Below, piece by piece: positions 25,200 to 34,190 of a DNA stretch of 64,000 bases (within the stretch, counting starts at the first letter, position 1; each line of letters begins with the position of its first letter). The notes under the pieces are model-generated. The model saw nothing but the letters and a program-made list of their open reading frames with translations, had not been told where the DNA came from and searched no databases. This stretch comes from Fulvia fulva (taxonomy: Eukaryota > Ascomycota > Dothideomycetes > Mycosphaerellales > Mycosphaerellaceae). A program made the translations under genes and the position numbers. The stretch lies in assembly GCF_020509005.1 (NCBI RefSeq), contig NC_063018.1:3968001-4032000 (forward strand). Reading direction: 5' to 3'.

Positions 25200-27800
25200 T
25201 CTAAGCTACTATTTTGGAATATACGCACCTTGTTTCATTACATCCAATCTATTATAGACTTATACTAAGAGAAGATAGAGGAGAAGGGAGGCAAAATCCT
25301 AATTCTTAGGAGGGACAATTAGAAGAGATAGTTCAACCTTTAGAGATATAAGATAGAGAGCTAATTAGCATTCTCTGCAATTAATGACCTAATAGAAGTG
25401 TCTTTTAACAACATTAAGGGCAAGACTCTAAAACTCTAAGAAGAGGCTATAACTAAAGAGATCCTTAATACGCTAATATAGACAAGACATAATATAGTAT
25501 ACAACTTTAGTATCCTTAGTAGGATTATAGAAGAAGATGAATTTGAGCTTAAGGGCTTATATAAATCTAGAAGAGCTACTAAGAAGTAGGTATATCTCTA
25601 GAACAAGTATAGCTAGGTGCTACTAACCTATATATATAAGCTCACAAAGCAATTTGTGACCTTTGAGATAAGTGAAGAGTTCACTATCGGATCTGTATAG
25701 ACACACCTAGTTTCTCTTAGAAAAAGTATTGCTAATGTTGACCTAGAGGGTCAGTATTATAGGAAAGCTAATGTAAGGATGACCTAGCTCTTAAGCTCAC
25801 TACTACCTAACTACTATATAGCTAGAGATACTGTTATAGCTTAGCTAAAGATAGATTATAAACTAGAAAAGGTTTTTCCGCCTAAGAGTCACGTAACTTA
25901 TATAGCTCATCCCTAGAGACAATTTCTAATAATAATGAGTATACTAAAGTGGCTTACTTAACTATAGAAGTCTAAGGTAAGTTTCCTCCGTTAGAGTAGT
26001 TACTTAACTCCTATACTTTATCCTATATAACTGACTAAAGCTGCCTCTTTAGATCTATAACTCCCTTAATAAGGAAGAAATAGATCAAAGTAGGAGGTGG
26101 GTTTTTATTAGCCACTTATATTAGGAATGTAGAGATGAGTAGGAGAGCTAGTAGAAAAGTTGTTTTAGAAGATGTCCTTTTTGTACCTAAGCTAGGAGTA
26201 AACCTAGTTTTATAGAACTAGTTTAGTAAGTAATTTGGTATATAACCTCTATCATTTTCTCTTGTTTCCCCCTCTAGTAAGACTGTTGTCTAGACAAAGC
26301 TCCTTAGGGGGGTTCTATTTATTAATAAGATTTCTCCTCTCCTATAAGAACGGGCATATTACTCATTATGTGCACTACTAATAGAGAATGCCTTTGTGAC
26401 TGCTTAATTAGAGACCGACCTGAAGTAGTAGGAGCTTTAGTATAGAAGATTTATACACTTTAGGAAGAATTTGCTCTAGAATCTTCATATGGTAACAGAC
26501 TTAAAAGAACCTATTCCTATCCCTAAGGATAGCTTTTACTAGTATAGAGTATGTTCAATAGCAAAGATAAAGAAGTATAAAGGCAAAGTTATAGAGAGAA
26601 GACCTAAAAGACTTGCCCTTGTATCTATTAACATATATAGCCCACTACTAATCTTAAGACTAGGATTCAAATACTAGCTTGAGATTATTAACCACTTCTC
26701 TAGGAAGAAGTGGACCTTTCCTCTTAGGAAAAGAGAAGATGCTCCAGTTGCTCTCTAGAACTAGAAGATTAAAGTAGAGAGGAAATTGTTAGCGTAGCTA
26801 AAAGCAGTAAGACTTAATAATACAAAAGAACTTATTATATTAGTGAAGTAGTAGGAGAAGGATTTAGGGATTAGGCTCGAGCCGACTAAGGTATACAACT
26901 CTCTATAGAATAGACTAGTTAAGAGGTCAATACAAACCTTAGAGGACTCTATAAGGGCAATACTTAAAGAGGCTAAAATGCCGGTTAAATTTTGGCCTAA
27001 AGCACTAGAGGCCTAAACTTATATAAGGAACAAACTACTAAATAACCTAGATTACGATAGGTTCAAGGTTTCACTAGATAAGGCTTTTGATAGTATCAAA
27101 CCGACTATTAACTATTTGAAAGTTTAGGGTTGTAAAGCTGTTATCTATATAGATATAAGATCCTAACCTTAATAGGCAAGAAGTGACAAGCTAATTAATA
27201 GGGGTAAAGAAGTAGTGTTTATTAGGTATATAAAAAACATAGCTAAAGCCTAGCTCTTTTAGGAACTAGACATAAGAGCTATTAAACAATACATATATAT
27301 AGACTTCTTTAAGGACCAGCCTAGAGGTAATATAGGTCTCAATGTTCTAACATTGAATCTACTAAGTAGTATACTAGCTAGGAAGCCCTTAGGAAGGCCG
27401 AGGAAGAACGTATCCTTAGGACAATCTATCTACTATTTAGGCGTCTATTAGAGCACCCCCGAACAAGATTAGCTAATTGAGAGCCCTAAAGTCGCTCAGC
27501 CGAGAAAGCTGTTTATACAACTTCCCTAACCTCCGGAGAACGTAGGGGAATTTCAGAAAATCGATTAGCTAATTAAGAGAAGCTCCCTAGATTCCTAGGA
27601 AATAGACGTTACTAGGTCGTAAGTGACGGTCCCTAAATCATCCCTTAGAAAGAGAAAGGCTGACTATAATGTTGAGGGCTATAACATAAAATAGAAAGCC
27701 CTAAAATCTATAGTTCCTAAGCCCGAACTAACTACTAAAGTAGGAGAAGTAATAGACCTCTTAGAGAACCTTGCTACTTTTTACTAAGCTTTCTTTATAG
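25200..27800 (+). pseudogene. degraded copia Gag, protease/pre-integrase region and integrase
   Basis: Gag-like sequence lies at about 25200-26050. DVLFVPKLGVNLV near 26168 is typical of the protease/GAG-pre-integrase region of copia elements. Integrase core follows at about 26600-27150, with SINIYSPL, GFKY.LEIINHFSRKKWTF and a TYIRNKLLN segment. The first catalytic Asp is now Asn (SINIY). Frame broken by TAG codons. Confidence 0.8.
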
Positions 27801-27814
27801 CTATATAATTAGTG

Positions 27815-29252
27815 CCTTGAAGATAGGCACAAGAAATGCGAGGAGTAGGCAAAGAAGCATAGTGCCCGGTTCGCCCCTAAAAAGTACCAACTTATACACT
27901 TCAGTAAAGCGAGAACACACTATAATATAAAGGCGGCGGTAAGAATCCAAGGCTACGAGACCAAGCCATTAGCGGAGCTACGAGTACTAGGGATCTGGCT
28001 CGACCCGAAGCTAAGCTGGAATATACAGATTAAGAAAGCCTAGAGTCGAGCGCAAGTCAATGAAGCCTCGATAAAGAGGCTTACGGTATCTATATAGGGA
28101 GCAACATTCGACAAGGTAAGAGTAATGTATAAGGCGATCGTCAGACTAGCTATGTTGTACGGGGCACAGATTTGGGGAACAGGAGGCGTAGGCAAGCCGA
28201 TCCCGAAACGGATAGAGCAACCCCTAAACAGGACATAGGCAGGGAACCTACGTAGGGTACTAGGCGTATACAAGACAACGTTAACAAGTACGGTAGAAAT
28301 AGAGACAGGAATACCACTAATCGGCCAGTACATCCGGGGAATGAGAATTTAATACGCGGCAAAGACGACAGGTTACCTAGCACAAACCACGATCTAGGAG
28401 GCAAAGAATAAGATAGAAAGCCGCTACCGGAGAGGGGCAGGATATAGGACAAGCCAAAAAGAGGATGACCTTACTACCTTTACGGCCGTACAGACAAGCA
28501 CCGAATGGCTAGCACGAAAGGAGGAGGAGCGTAGGACTCGCCAGGCCGGCGGGAGCAAGGCTAAGACCCAAAACCTAGCGGAACAGATAGCGAGCTGCCT
28601 ATGGGAGCAGGACTGGAAAAGGAAGCCCCCTAAGACAACAGGCCCGATAGCGCTCCGAGCCTTCTAGAGACACAATTACTAGCTATATAGGGACCTAACA
28701 AGGGCCGAAGCAAGCATAGCGATCCAAATCAGGTCCGAACACATTGGATTAAGGGCCTACCTGTTCAGGAGACGCGCACTAGACATCTATAGCCCAGCCT
28801 GCCAGTGTGGCTACCTATCGTAAAACCTAGAACATATACTACTACGATGCCCGTAGTGGGCGAGAGGTAGGGGAAATTGGAGGCACCAAGCGGGAAGGAG
28901 AGACTACAAGTCAATTATTAGGGACAAAGGCAACATTCGCCGAATCTCTCGGTGGATACTATAGTAGGGATACCTCTAGTAGTTTAGCCTCGCGAGCGAG
29001 ACGGAGGAGTAGATAGACAAGAGGCGGAAGCGAGGGGGGTTGCAGATAGGGTAGTCATCAGGGCAGGCCCATAACACTAGCGTACCCCTAACAAGGGAAA
29101 TTTAAGACGACAACGAGGAGGAAAAGACAGGCGGGAAGGAGGAGGGGTTTTCACTAACACGGTTTCCCCTCTATATATACAAAAAACAAGATAGCATAGC
29201 TATATAGGCCAAAGGGCACTACAACAGCTTAATGAAATATCTATCTATCTAT
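27815..29252 (+). mobile_element. 5'-truncated LINE beta insertion, lightly degraded
   Basis: 1438-bp 3' part of a LINE inserted in copia, flanked by a 14-bp target duplication CTATATAATTAGTG (27801-27814 and 29253-29266) and ending in (ATCT)n. The + strand translates for long stretches (ARFAPKKYQLIHFSKAR, AELRVLGIWLDPKLSW, RSEHIGLRAYLFRRR, CQCGYLS.NLEHILLRC) with only scattered TAG stops. It is related to, but distinct from, the LINE at 57-62 kb. Confidence 0.93.
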
Positions 29253-29266
29253 CTATATAATTAGTG

Positions 29267-29579
29267 GACAGTTCAATACTATAGGATAGCGAATTCCTAG
29301 AAGAAGTTAAGGAAATGGCCTTTATAGTAACTGTAGAAGCTATTATATATAGGCAATAGGTCCTAATTCCAAAATCCTATAAGGATGCTATAAATGACAA
29401 GAAATAGGGACATCTTTAGAAGGAAGCAATCTAAAAGGAACTAGATGCTCTATAGAGTAACAACACCTAGGAAAATTCTATTCTACTAAAAGGAGCAAAT
29501 CTAGTTACATCAAGATAGGTCTTTAATATTAAGAGAAGCATTAGTAGAGCTATTAAAAAGTTCAAGGCTAGACTAGTTA
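29267..29579 (+). pseudogene. copia Pol segment between nested insertions
   Basis: Continues the copia element after the LINE, colinear with 53912-54229 of the second copia copy. It is the lead-in to the RT domain (EALQ.NNTWE region near 29440) and is cut at TAAGG by the family A element. Confidence 0.82.
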
Positions 29580-29584
29580 TAAGG
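29580..29584. repeat. target-site duplication TAAGG (left) of family A element
   Basis: TAAGG at 29580-29584 and again at 47953-47957, directly outside the two LTRs. The empty target is visible in the other copia copies near 54230 and 62938. Confidence 0.85.
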
Positions 29585-30103
29585 TGTTAGGGCGAGAGCC
29601 TGGCCTATAAGATGTAAGAGTGAAAGCGAGAATATAGGTACGAAGTATAGGTACAAAGGGTATAGTATAATTGCTACATAAAACGAAAGACAAAGAAAGT
29701 AAGAGAAGCCTAGGGAAGGCCGGATATTTATACGCGACCCTCGCGAGTACGTATCCCCGTATTAATAGGGCTAACCCGTACGAAGCCGCGCTTAGTAGCT
29801 TTGCTCAAAACCTTATTCCAACCTGCCCTACGTTCCGAGTCTTCTACGTACTTCTTCTAGGGTCTAGCGTAGTCGCGGGTGCTCGCGGGAGCGCCGTAAG
29901 TCATATAGTCACGAGCCGAAGTAAATCTGTTAAGGTTTAGTAGAGTAGTAAATTTAGAGGGCTAGGTCCCGTAGTGAATATTACGGGGTATATAATTCTT
30001 AGCGCTTATACACTAAGCTAGACTTTCACTTCTTAACGACTTCTAAGCACTCTAAGGCTCTTCTATCCCTACCTTCTATATACTCTATAGGGAGACTATA
30101 ATA
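29585..30103 (-). repeat. family A LTR (3' LTR of degraded element)
   Basis: 519 bp, TGTTAGGGCG...CTATAATA, then the G-run tract read as GTAGCCCCCCC. Contains an ORF of 89 codons at 29671-29940 on the + strand, antisense to the element (see findings). Confidence 0.92.
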
Positions 30104-31162
30104 GTAGCCCCCCCGAACAAAGCTAAGTTCCTACGAAGCCGTAGTAGTTCTATATATTAGGGATATTCAGCTTTAGTACTAGGCCTAGGCCTAATGTTAT
30201 AGTCGATATACTATTAGTAAGCCCCGTTAAAGAGCTTAGATTCGAAGAGCCTGCGGATGATGACTTCTAGGCCGTCTACGCGGGCGTAGTATTCTTCGAT
30301 TACTTAACGATTGAAGATGATATGTTAGATAGGTTCCTATAAGGTATCCTACTTAGGGTAACCTTACTATTCGACTTTATACTTGATCGGCGGTAGTCCT
30401 TTAACGTCGTTAGGCTCTACGCGGATTCCCCGGATCTTACGGACGGTATAGTCGTTAGAAGGTAGGTTAATAGGCTCGTCGACTTCTACTTGATCGGGAG
30501 GACCTAGTATATCTTAGTTTTAGTTTAGGAATAGGTCCTTAGCCGACGGCCGAAGGCGTACGGGATAGAAGACGTCGTAGATCTTTATGTTCGTAGGAAG
30601 AGCTAGACGGTAGGCGTATAAACTAATACGCTCGGTAATCTTAAAAGGACCTAGGTTCTTCTAGTTTAGCTTCTTAGAGGGGCGGTCCGTCGTAATGTTC
30701 TTAGAGTTAAGGTAGACTATATCGCCTACTTAGTAGTCGGGAGCTAGCTAGCGACGACGATTAGCTTAATCCTCGTAGATTCCTTATACGTATACTATCT
30801 CGTCGTAAACTTCTTTATAGATCTATAAGAGTATAGTAGCAAACTCGTCTACTACTTACTCGTTTACGTCTTTAGTAGGCGGGAGAGGCTCTTCTAGTTC
30901 TATACCTATACGAGGGTAGTAACCTCTCGTAGTATAGAAGGGAGAGTAGCTAGTAGTCTCCGAGTCCTAGTTACGAGTAGCGAACTCTACCGTAGGGATA
31001 TACTAAGGCCAATCCTTCTAGTAGTAGTCGACGAAGTAACGAAGGACCTACTCGAGGATAGCGTTCGTAATTTCGGTCTAGCCGTCGGTCTGTAGCTAAA
31101 AACTAGTCGAGAGGTTATGCTTAATACCTAGGATAGTATATAGACGCTTCTAGAAGTATAAG
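30104..31162 (-). pseudogene. degraded family A Pol, C-terminal part
   Basis: Chromodomain, GPF region and integrase core of the degraded element, interrupted at 31163 by the young array. Colinear with 36946-35900 of the young pol in reverse. Full of TAG stops. Confidence 0.88.
31158..31162. repeat. target-site duplication ATAAG (left) of the young array
   Basis: ATAAG occurs at 31158-31162 and 43237-43241, once on each side of the complete three-LTR array. The uninterrupted site is readable near 18386 in another family A copy. There is no such repeat around the middle LTR, so the array shares one insertion event. Confidence 0.93.
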
Positions 31163-31545
31163 TGTCATGGTCTCTGTCATGGTCTCCCCACAGAGTGTAC
31201 AGAAGGTGGGGACAGAAGAGCCTCAGAGTGCTCAGAAGTCGTCAAGAAGTGACAGTCCAGCTTGGTGTGTGAGCGCCAAGAATCACATGCCCCGCAACAT
31301 TCGCTACGGGACCCAGCCCTCCAAATTCACCCCTCTACCAAACCTTGACAGATTCACTTCGGCTCGTGACTGTGTGACTCACGGCACTCCCGGGAGCACC
31401 CGCGACTGCGCTGGACCCTGGAAGAAGCACGTGGAAGACTCGGAACGTAGGGCAGGTTGGAATAAGGTTTTGAGCAAAGCTGCTGAGCGCGGCTTCGCAC
31501 GGGTTAGCCCTGTTGATGCGGGGACACGCACTCGCGAGAGTCGCG

Positions 31546-31553
31546 TATAAATA
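31546..31553 (+). promoter_or_regulatory. TATA box of LTR1 promoter
   Basis: TATAAATA 149 bp before the LTR end. The predicted RNA start 25-45 bp downstream coincides with the 9-nt stretch complementary to the PBS. Conserved in all three young LTRs. Confidence 0.7.
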
Positions 31554-31586
31554 TCTGGCCTTCCCCAGGCCTCTCTTGCTTTCTTC

Positions 31587-31595
31587 GTCTTTTGT
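31587..31595 (+). promoter_or_regulatory. candidate self-primer sequence in LTR R region
   Basis: GTCTTTTGT lies 41 bp after the TATA box start and is the perfect reverse complement of ACAAAAGAC at 31697-31705, two bases after the LTR. In Tf1-like elements the RNA 5' end folds back on the PBS and primes reverse transcription; this is the expected geometry. The RNA 5' end itself is inferred. Confidence 0.6.
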
Positions 31596-31694
31596 TTTGT
31601 GTAGCAATCATACCATACCCTTTTGCATCTGCACTTCGCACCTGCATTCTCGCTTTCACCCTTGCATCTCACAGGCCAGGCTCTCGCCCTGACA

Positions 31695-31706
31695 TCACAA
31701 AAGACC
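31695..31706 (+). promoter_or_regulatory. primer-binding site, self-priming type (unit 1)
   Basis: Sequence after the LTR is TCACAAAAGACC, with no TGG start as needed for a tRNA CCA end. Bases 31697-31705 pair with 31587-31595 in the LTR. Confidence 0.6.
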
Positions 31707-31736
31707 AACAAACCGTCAACCACTCGAGTCATCCTC

Positions 31737-32897
31737 ATGGGTGACCACGCCACCGATAGAGGTGTCAACCTCGACAACCAAGACACTCCATTCCACTTCA
31801 GTGAGTGGACTGACATCCCCTTCTCGAACGCCGCTGCATTCGGTGCCTGGGCAAACGCCAACCCCGACACCGCCTACGCTCTCATCAACCGCACCGTCTC
31901 CTCTTTCCGCGAGACCGCCCAGCAGGTCGAGCAAGCAAACAACCAAGCAACATACCTTCAAGGTATTGTGAACACCTTCCAGAACCTCGCCCCGCACGCC
32001 GACGACAACCGCCGCCAGCACTTCTCCAAGAAGGTCAACGACCCAGACGAGTTCGACGGCAACAAGAGCAAGTTTGAGGCATTTGAGACACAGCTCACCA
32101 TCAAGCTGTTGGCTAATGCCGACCACTTTCCGCAAGAGAAGGACAAAGTCACGTACGTCTTCTCCCTCCTTCGGGGAGACGCCGCGGCTCAGGTACAACA
32201 CTACATCGACAACGCCACGCAGACTATCGGCTGCCCGGACGTCCTCGCCTTGATGCAGGACCTCCGTGCTGCCTTTGGTGATCCAGACCGTAGAGCCACC
32301 GCCCAGAACGCCATCCACAACCTCCTCCAGAAGAACAAGAGCTTCGCCGAGTACCTCGCGGCCTTCAACCGCGACATCGGGTTCACCGGCTACAACGAAG
32401 AGACCAAGAAGAGCACTCTCCGCCGTGGTTTGTCAGCAGAGCTTCTTCGAGCCCTCGAGGACAAGGACGTCGGTGCTATGAGCTTCCGTGAGCTCGTCGA
32501 GACCTGCCAGCGCCTCGACTCCAACATGAAACACACCGCCTCTCTCCTCGCTTCCCGTTCTCAAGGTCGTCAGCCTCGTGGTCCCGGAAGCCACTTCGCT
32601 GCTCCACTAGGCGCCGCCGCTCCTACGGCTCTCCCTCCCGTCTCTGTAGGTGACGCTATGGATCTCAGCGCTGGTGCCGCCGTCCCTCGAGTCCAGGGCC
32701 TCGTCAACGGTAAGCTCACTCCCGAAGAGAAGCTTCGCCGTCGCCAGGCCGGACTCTGCACCTCCTGCGGCGGTCCAGGCCACATCGCAGCCAACTGTCC
32801 GCAGCTCGCTGCCCGTAACGCCCGCAACCCGGTTCGCGGCGCTGTCGGCGCTATCGAGCCTGCTCCTGCTGCTCCCGCTGAGCAGGGAAAAGCCTAG
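31737..32897 (+). CDS. gag: Gag of young family A element, unit 1
   Basis: Capsid/nucleocapsid polyprotein of a Ty3/gypsy retrotransposon, about 386 residues from the first ATG after the LTR (MGDHATDRG). The frame is open further upstream into the LTR, but a start there would precede the RNA body, so 31737 is preferred. An N- to mid-protein capsid-like region includes FDGNKSKFEAFETQL, and a single C-terminal CCHC zinc knuckle (CTSCGGPGHIAANC, about residues 334-347) binds RNA. The TAG stop at 32895-32897 lies inside a -1 frameshift signal that gives Gag-Pol. It forms the particle in the cytoplasm. No internal stop, and codon use is unaffected by RIP. Confidence 0.93.
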   Translation: MGDHATDRGVNLDNQDTPFHFSEWTDIPFSNAAAFGAWANANPDTAYALINRTVSSFRETAQQVEQANNQATYLQGIVNTFQNLAPHADDNRRQHFSKKVNDPDEFDGNKSKFEAFETQLTIKLLANADHFPQEKDKVTYVFSLLRGDAAAQVQHYIDNATQTIGCPDVLALMQDLRAAFGDPDRRATAQNAIHNLLQKNKSFAEYLAAFNRDIGFTGYNEETKKSTLRRGLSAELLRALEDKDVGAMSFRELVETCQRLDSNMKHTASLLASRSQGRQPRGPGSHFAAPLGAAAPTALPPVSVGDAMDLSAGAAVPRVQGLVNGKLTPEEKLRRRQAGLCTSCGGPGHIAANCPQLAARNARNPVRGAVGAIEPAPAAPAEQGKA

Positions 32898-32923
32898 GTC
32901 TTCCTCATCGACGCGATGAAGAC
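32885..32923 (+). promoter_or_regulatory. programmed -1 frameshift signal at the gag-pol junction (unit 1)
   Basis: Heptamer GGGAAAA (32885-32891) in the gag frame as G GGA AAA, then a 6-nt spacer containing the gag stop, then a stem-loop at 32898-32923. The arms are GTCTT plus CATCG pairing with CGATG plus AAGAC, with a 3-nt bulge (CCT) and loop ACG. After slippage, reading continues AGC CTA GGT in the pol frame, which is open back to 32882. Spacing and composition fit a classical -1 signal; not tested experimentally. Confidence 0.75.
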
Positions 32924-34069
32924 CAAGAACAACGTTTACCGAAAGTGAAGAGAGGAAAGAAGTTGAGGATCAATACAGCACAGCTAGACCTGTACGACGA
33001 GACGGGCAAGGACCACGCTTGCAAACCGTTCGTCACGAATGTAAATATCGGCTCAAAGAAACTCTCTTCTTCCAATCTCACTCTCATGGACACTGGCGCA
33101 CTAGGCGAATCTTTTATGGACTATAAACTCGCGACCTCTCTCAACCTCGAACCCCAGGAACTGAAGTACCCTCGCACCCTTGAACTCTTTGACGGCACGG
33201 AGACTACCACTGGTAAGATTACTCATGTTGTACACACGTCAATCACCCTCGGAGGCAAGCGTATGTCGATCACCAGCTTCCTTACGTCCCTACCGCATCA
33301 GAAGTTTATCCTCGGCCTCCCCTGGTTCAGACGACACCGACCTATCATCGACTGGACTTCCCTTACTGTCAGCTTCCCTCCAGAAGTTCCTCCGGCACCT
33401 CCGCCTTCTCCGCCGCCTCAGCGCGGTCCTGAGTATACCAAGATCTTCCAGGTGAACGCCGCTGCCTTCACCACTGCTGCTAAGCAGCCCAAAGCTCAAG
33501 TCTTCGCCGCCTCTCTCCGCGATATCGACATCGCCCTCGAGAAGCTCGACAAGAAGCGTACACCTACCGACCCTGCTACGAAGGTCCCTCCTTGGGCACA
33601 CCACATCCTCCACGTATTCGATGCTAAAGCCGCAGACGAGCTGCCTCCTCATCGCCCTCACGACCACAAGATTGAGCTAGAAGAAGGTGCAGAGACACCG
33701 TTCGGACCGTTATATTCCATGTCCCGAGAAGAGCTTATCGTCCTCAAGAGATACCTCGAAGAGAACCTAAAGAAGGGGTTCATTCGAGCGAGCCGTTCCA
33801 GCGCTGGCAGTCCCGTCATGTTCGTCAAGAAGCCCGGCGGTGGTCTACGCTTCTGCGTAGACTACCGAGGCTTGAACGCTGTTACAAAGAAGAACCGCTA
33901 CCCAATACCGTTGATTCAGGAGACGCTCGAGCGCCTCTCTAAGGCCAAGTACTTCACCAAGCTCGATGTCATCGCTGCGTTCAACAAGTTACGAATGGCA
34001 GAAGGACACGAGTATCTCACAGCCTTCCGTACTCGCTACGGGCTGTTCGAGTCGCTCGTTATGCCCTTC

Positions 34070-34190
34070 GGCGTTTGTAACGGGCCTAGTACCTTCTAGA
34101 ACTTTATTAACGACATCCTTTAGGAGTTCCTCGATCAGTTCTATACTACCTATATCGACGATATCCTAGTCTATAGCGAGACTAAGGAGG
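34070..34190 (+). other. RIP-like patch in the RT core (unit 1)
   Basis: About 120 bp of the young pol carry TpA-rich, CpA-poor text with two TAG codons, while flanks on both sides are unmutated. The same mutated and spared CpA sites occur in the old copy at about 45065-44945, apart from one base seen (GATATC against GACATC). This points to sequence transfer from a RIP-mutated relative. Confidence 0.7.

Larger units (their letters stand above)
31163..31694 (+). repeat. LTR1 of young array
   Basis: 532 bp, TGTCATGG...CCTGACA. It is 12 bp longer than LTR2 because the terminal TGTCATGGTCTC is present twice. Holds the TATA box and the self-priming candidate sequence. Confidence 0.95.

Noticed and set aside
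28040..28452. Overlapping antisense ORFs of about 100 codons
   Set aside because: They lie opposite the LINE beta RT C-terminal region, which translates well on the + strand; they are shadows.
29240..29256. Tetranucleotide repeats as a possible CRISPR or satellite array
   Set aside because: They are 2-4 units of ATCT at LINE 3' ends, without spacers.
31167..31550. 127-codon sense ORF inside LTR1
   Set aside because: It covers promoter sequence upstream of the TATA box and is the same frame that extends unit 2 Pol by accident; no protein motif.
31695..31712. tRNA-primed PBS
   Set aside because: No TGG start and no recognised tRNA 3' complement; the LTR-internal complement is a better explanation.
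31716..32318. 200-codon open frame antisense to gag (repeated at 37488-38090)
   Set aside because: It is a shadow of the GC-rich gag; composition is Val/Gly/Leu-rich with no motif, and its start and end follow gag codon phase.
34070..34190. An intron removing the two TAG codons in RT
   Set aside because: The patch contains YIDD and other RT core residues in frame; splicing it out would delete the active site.
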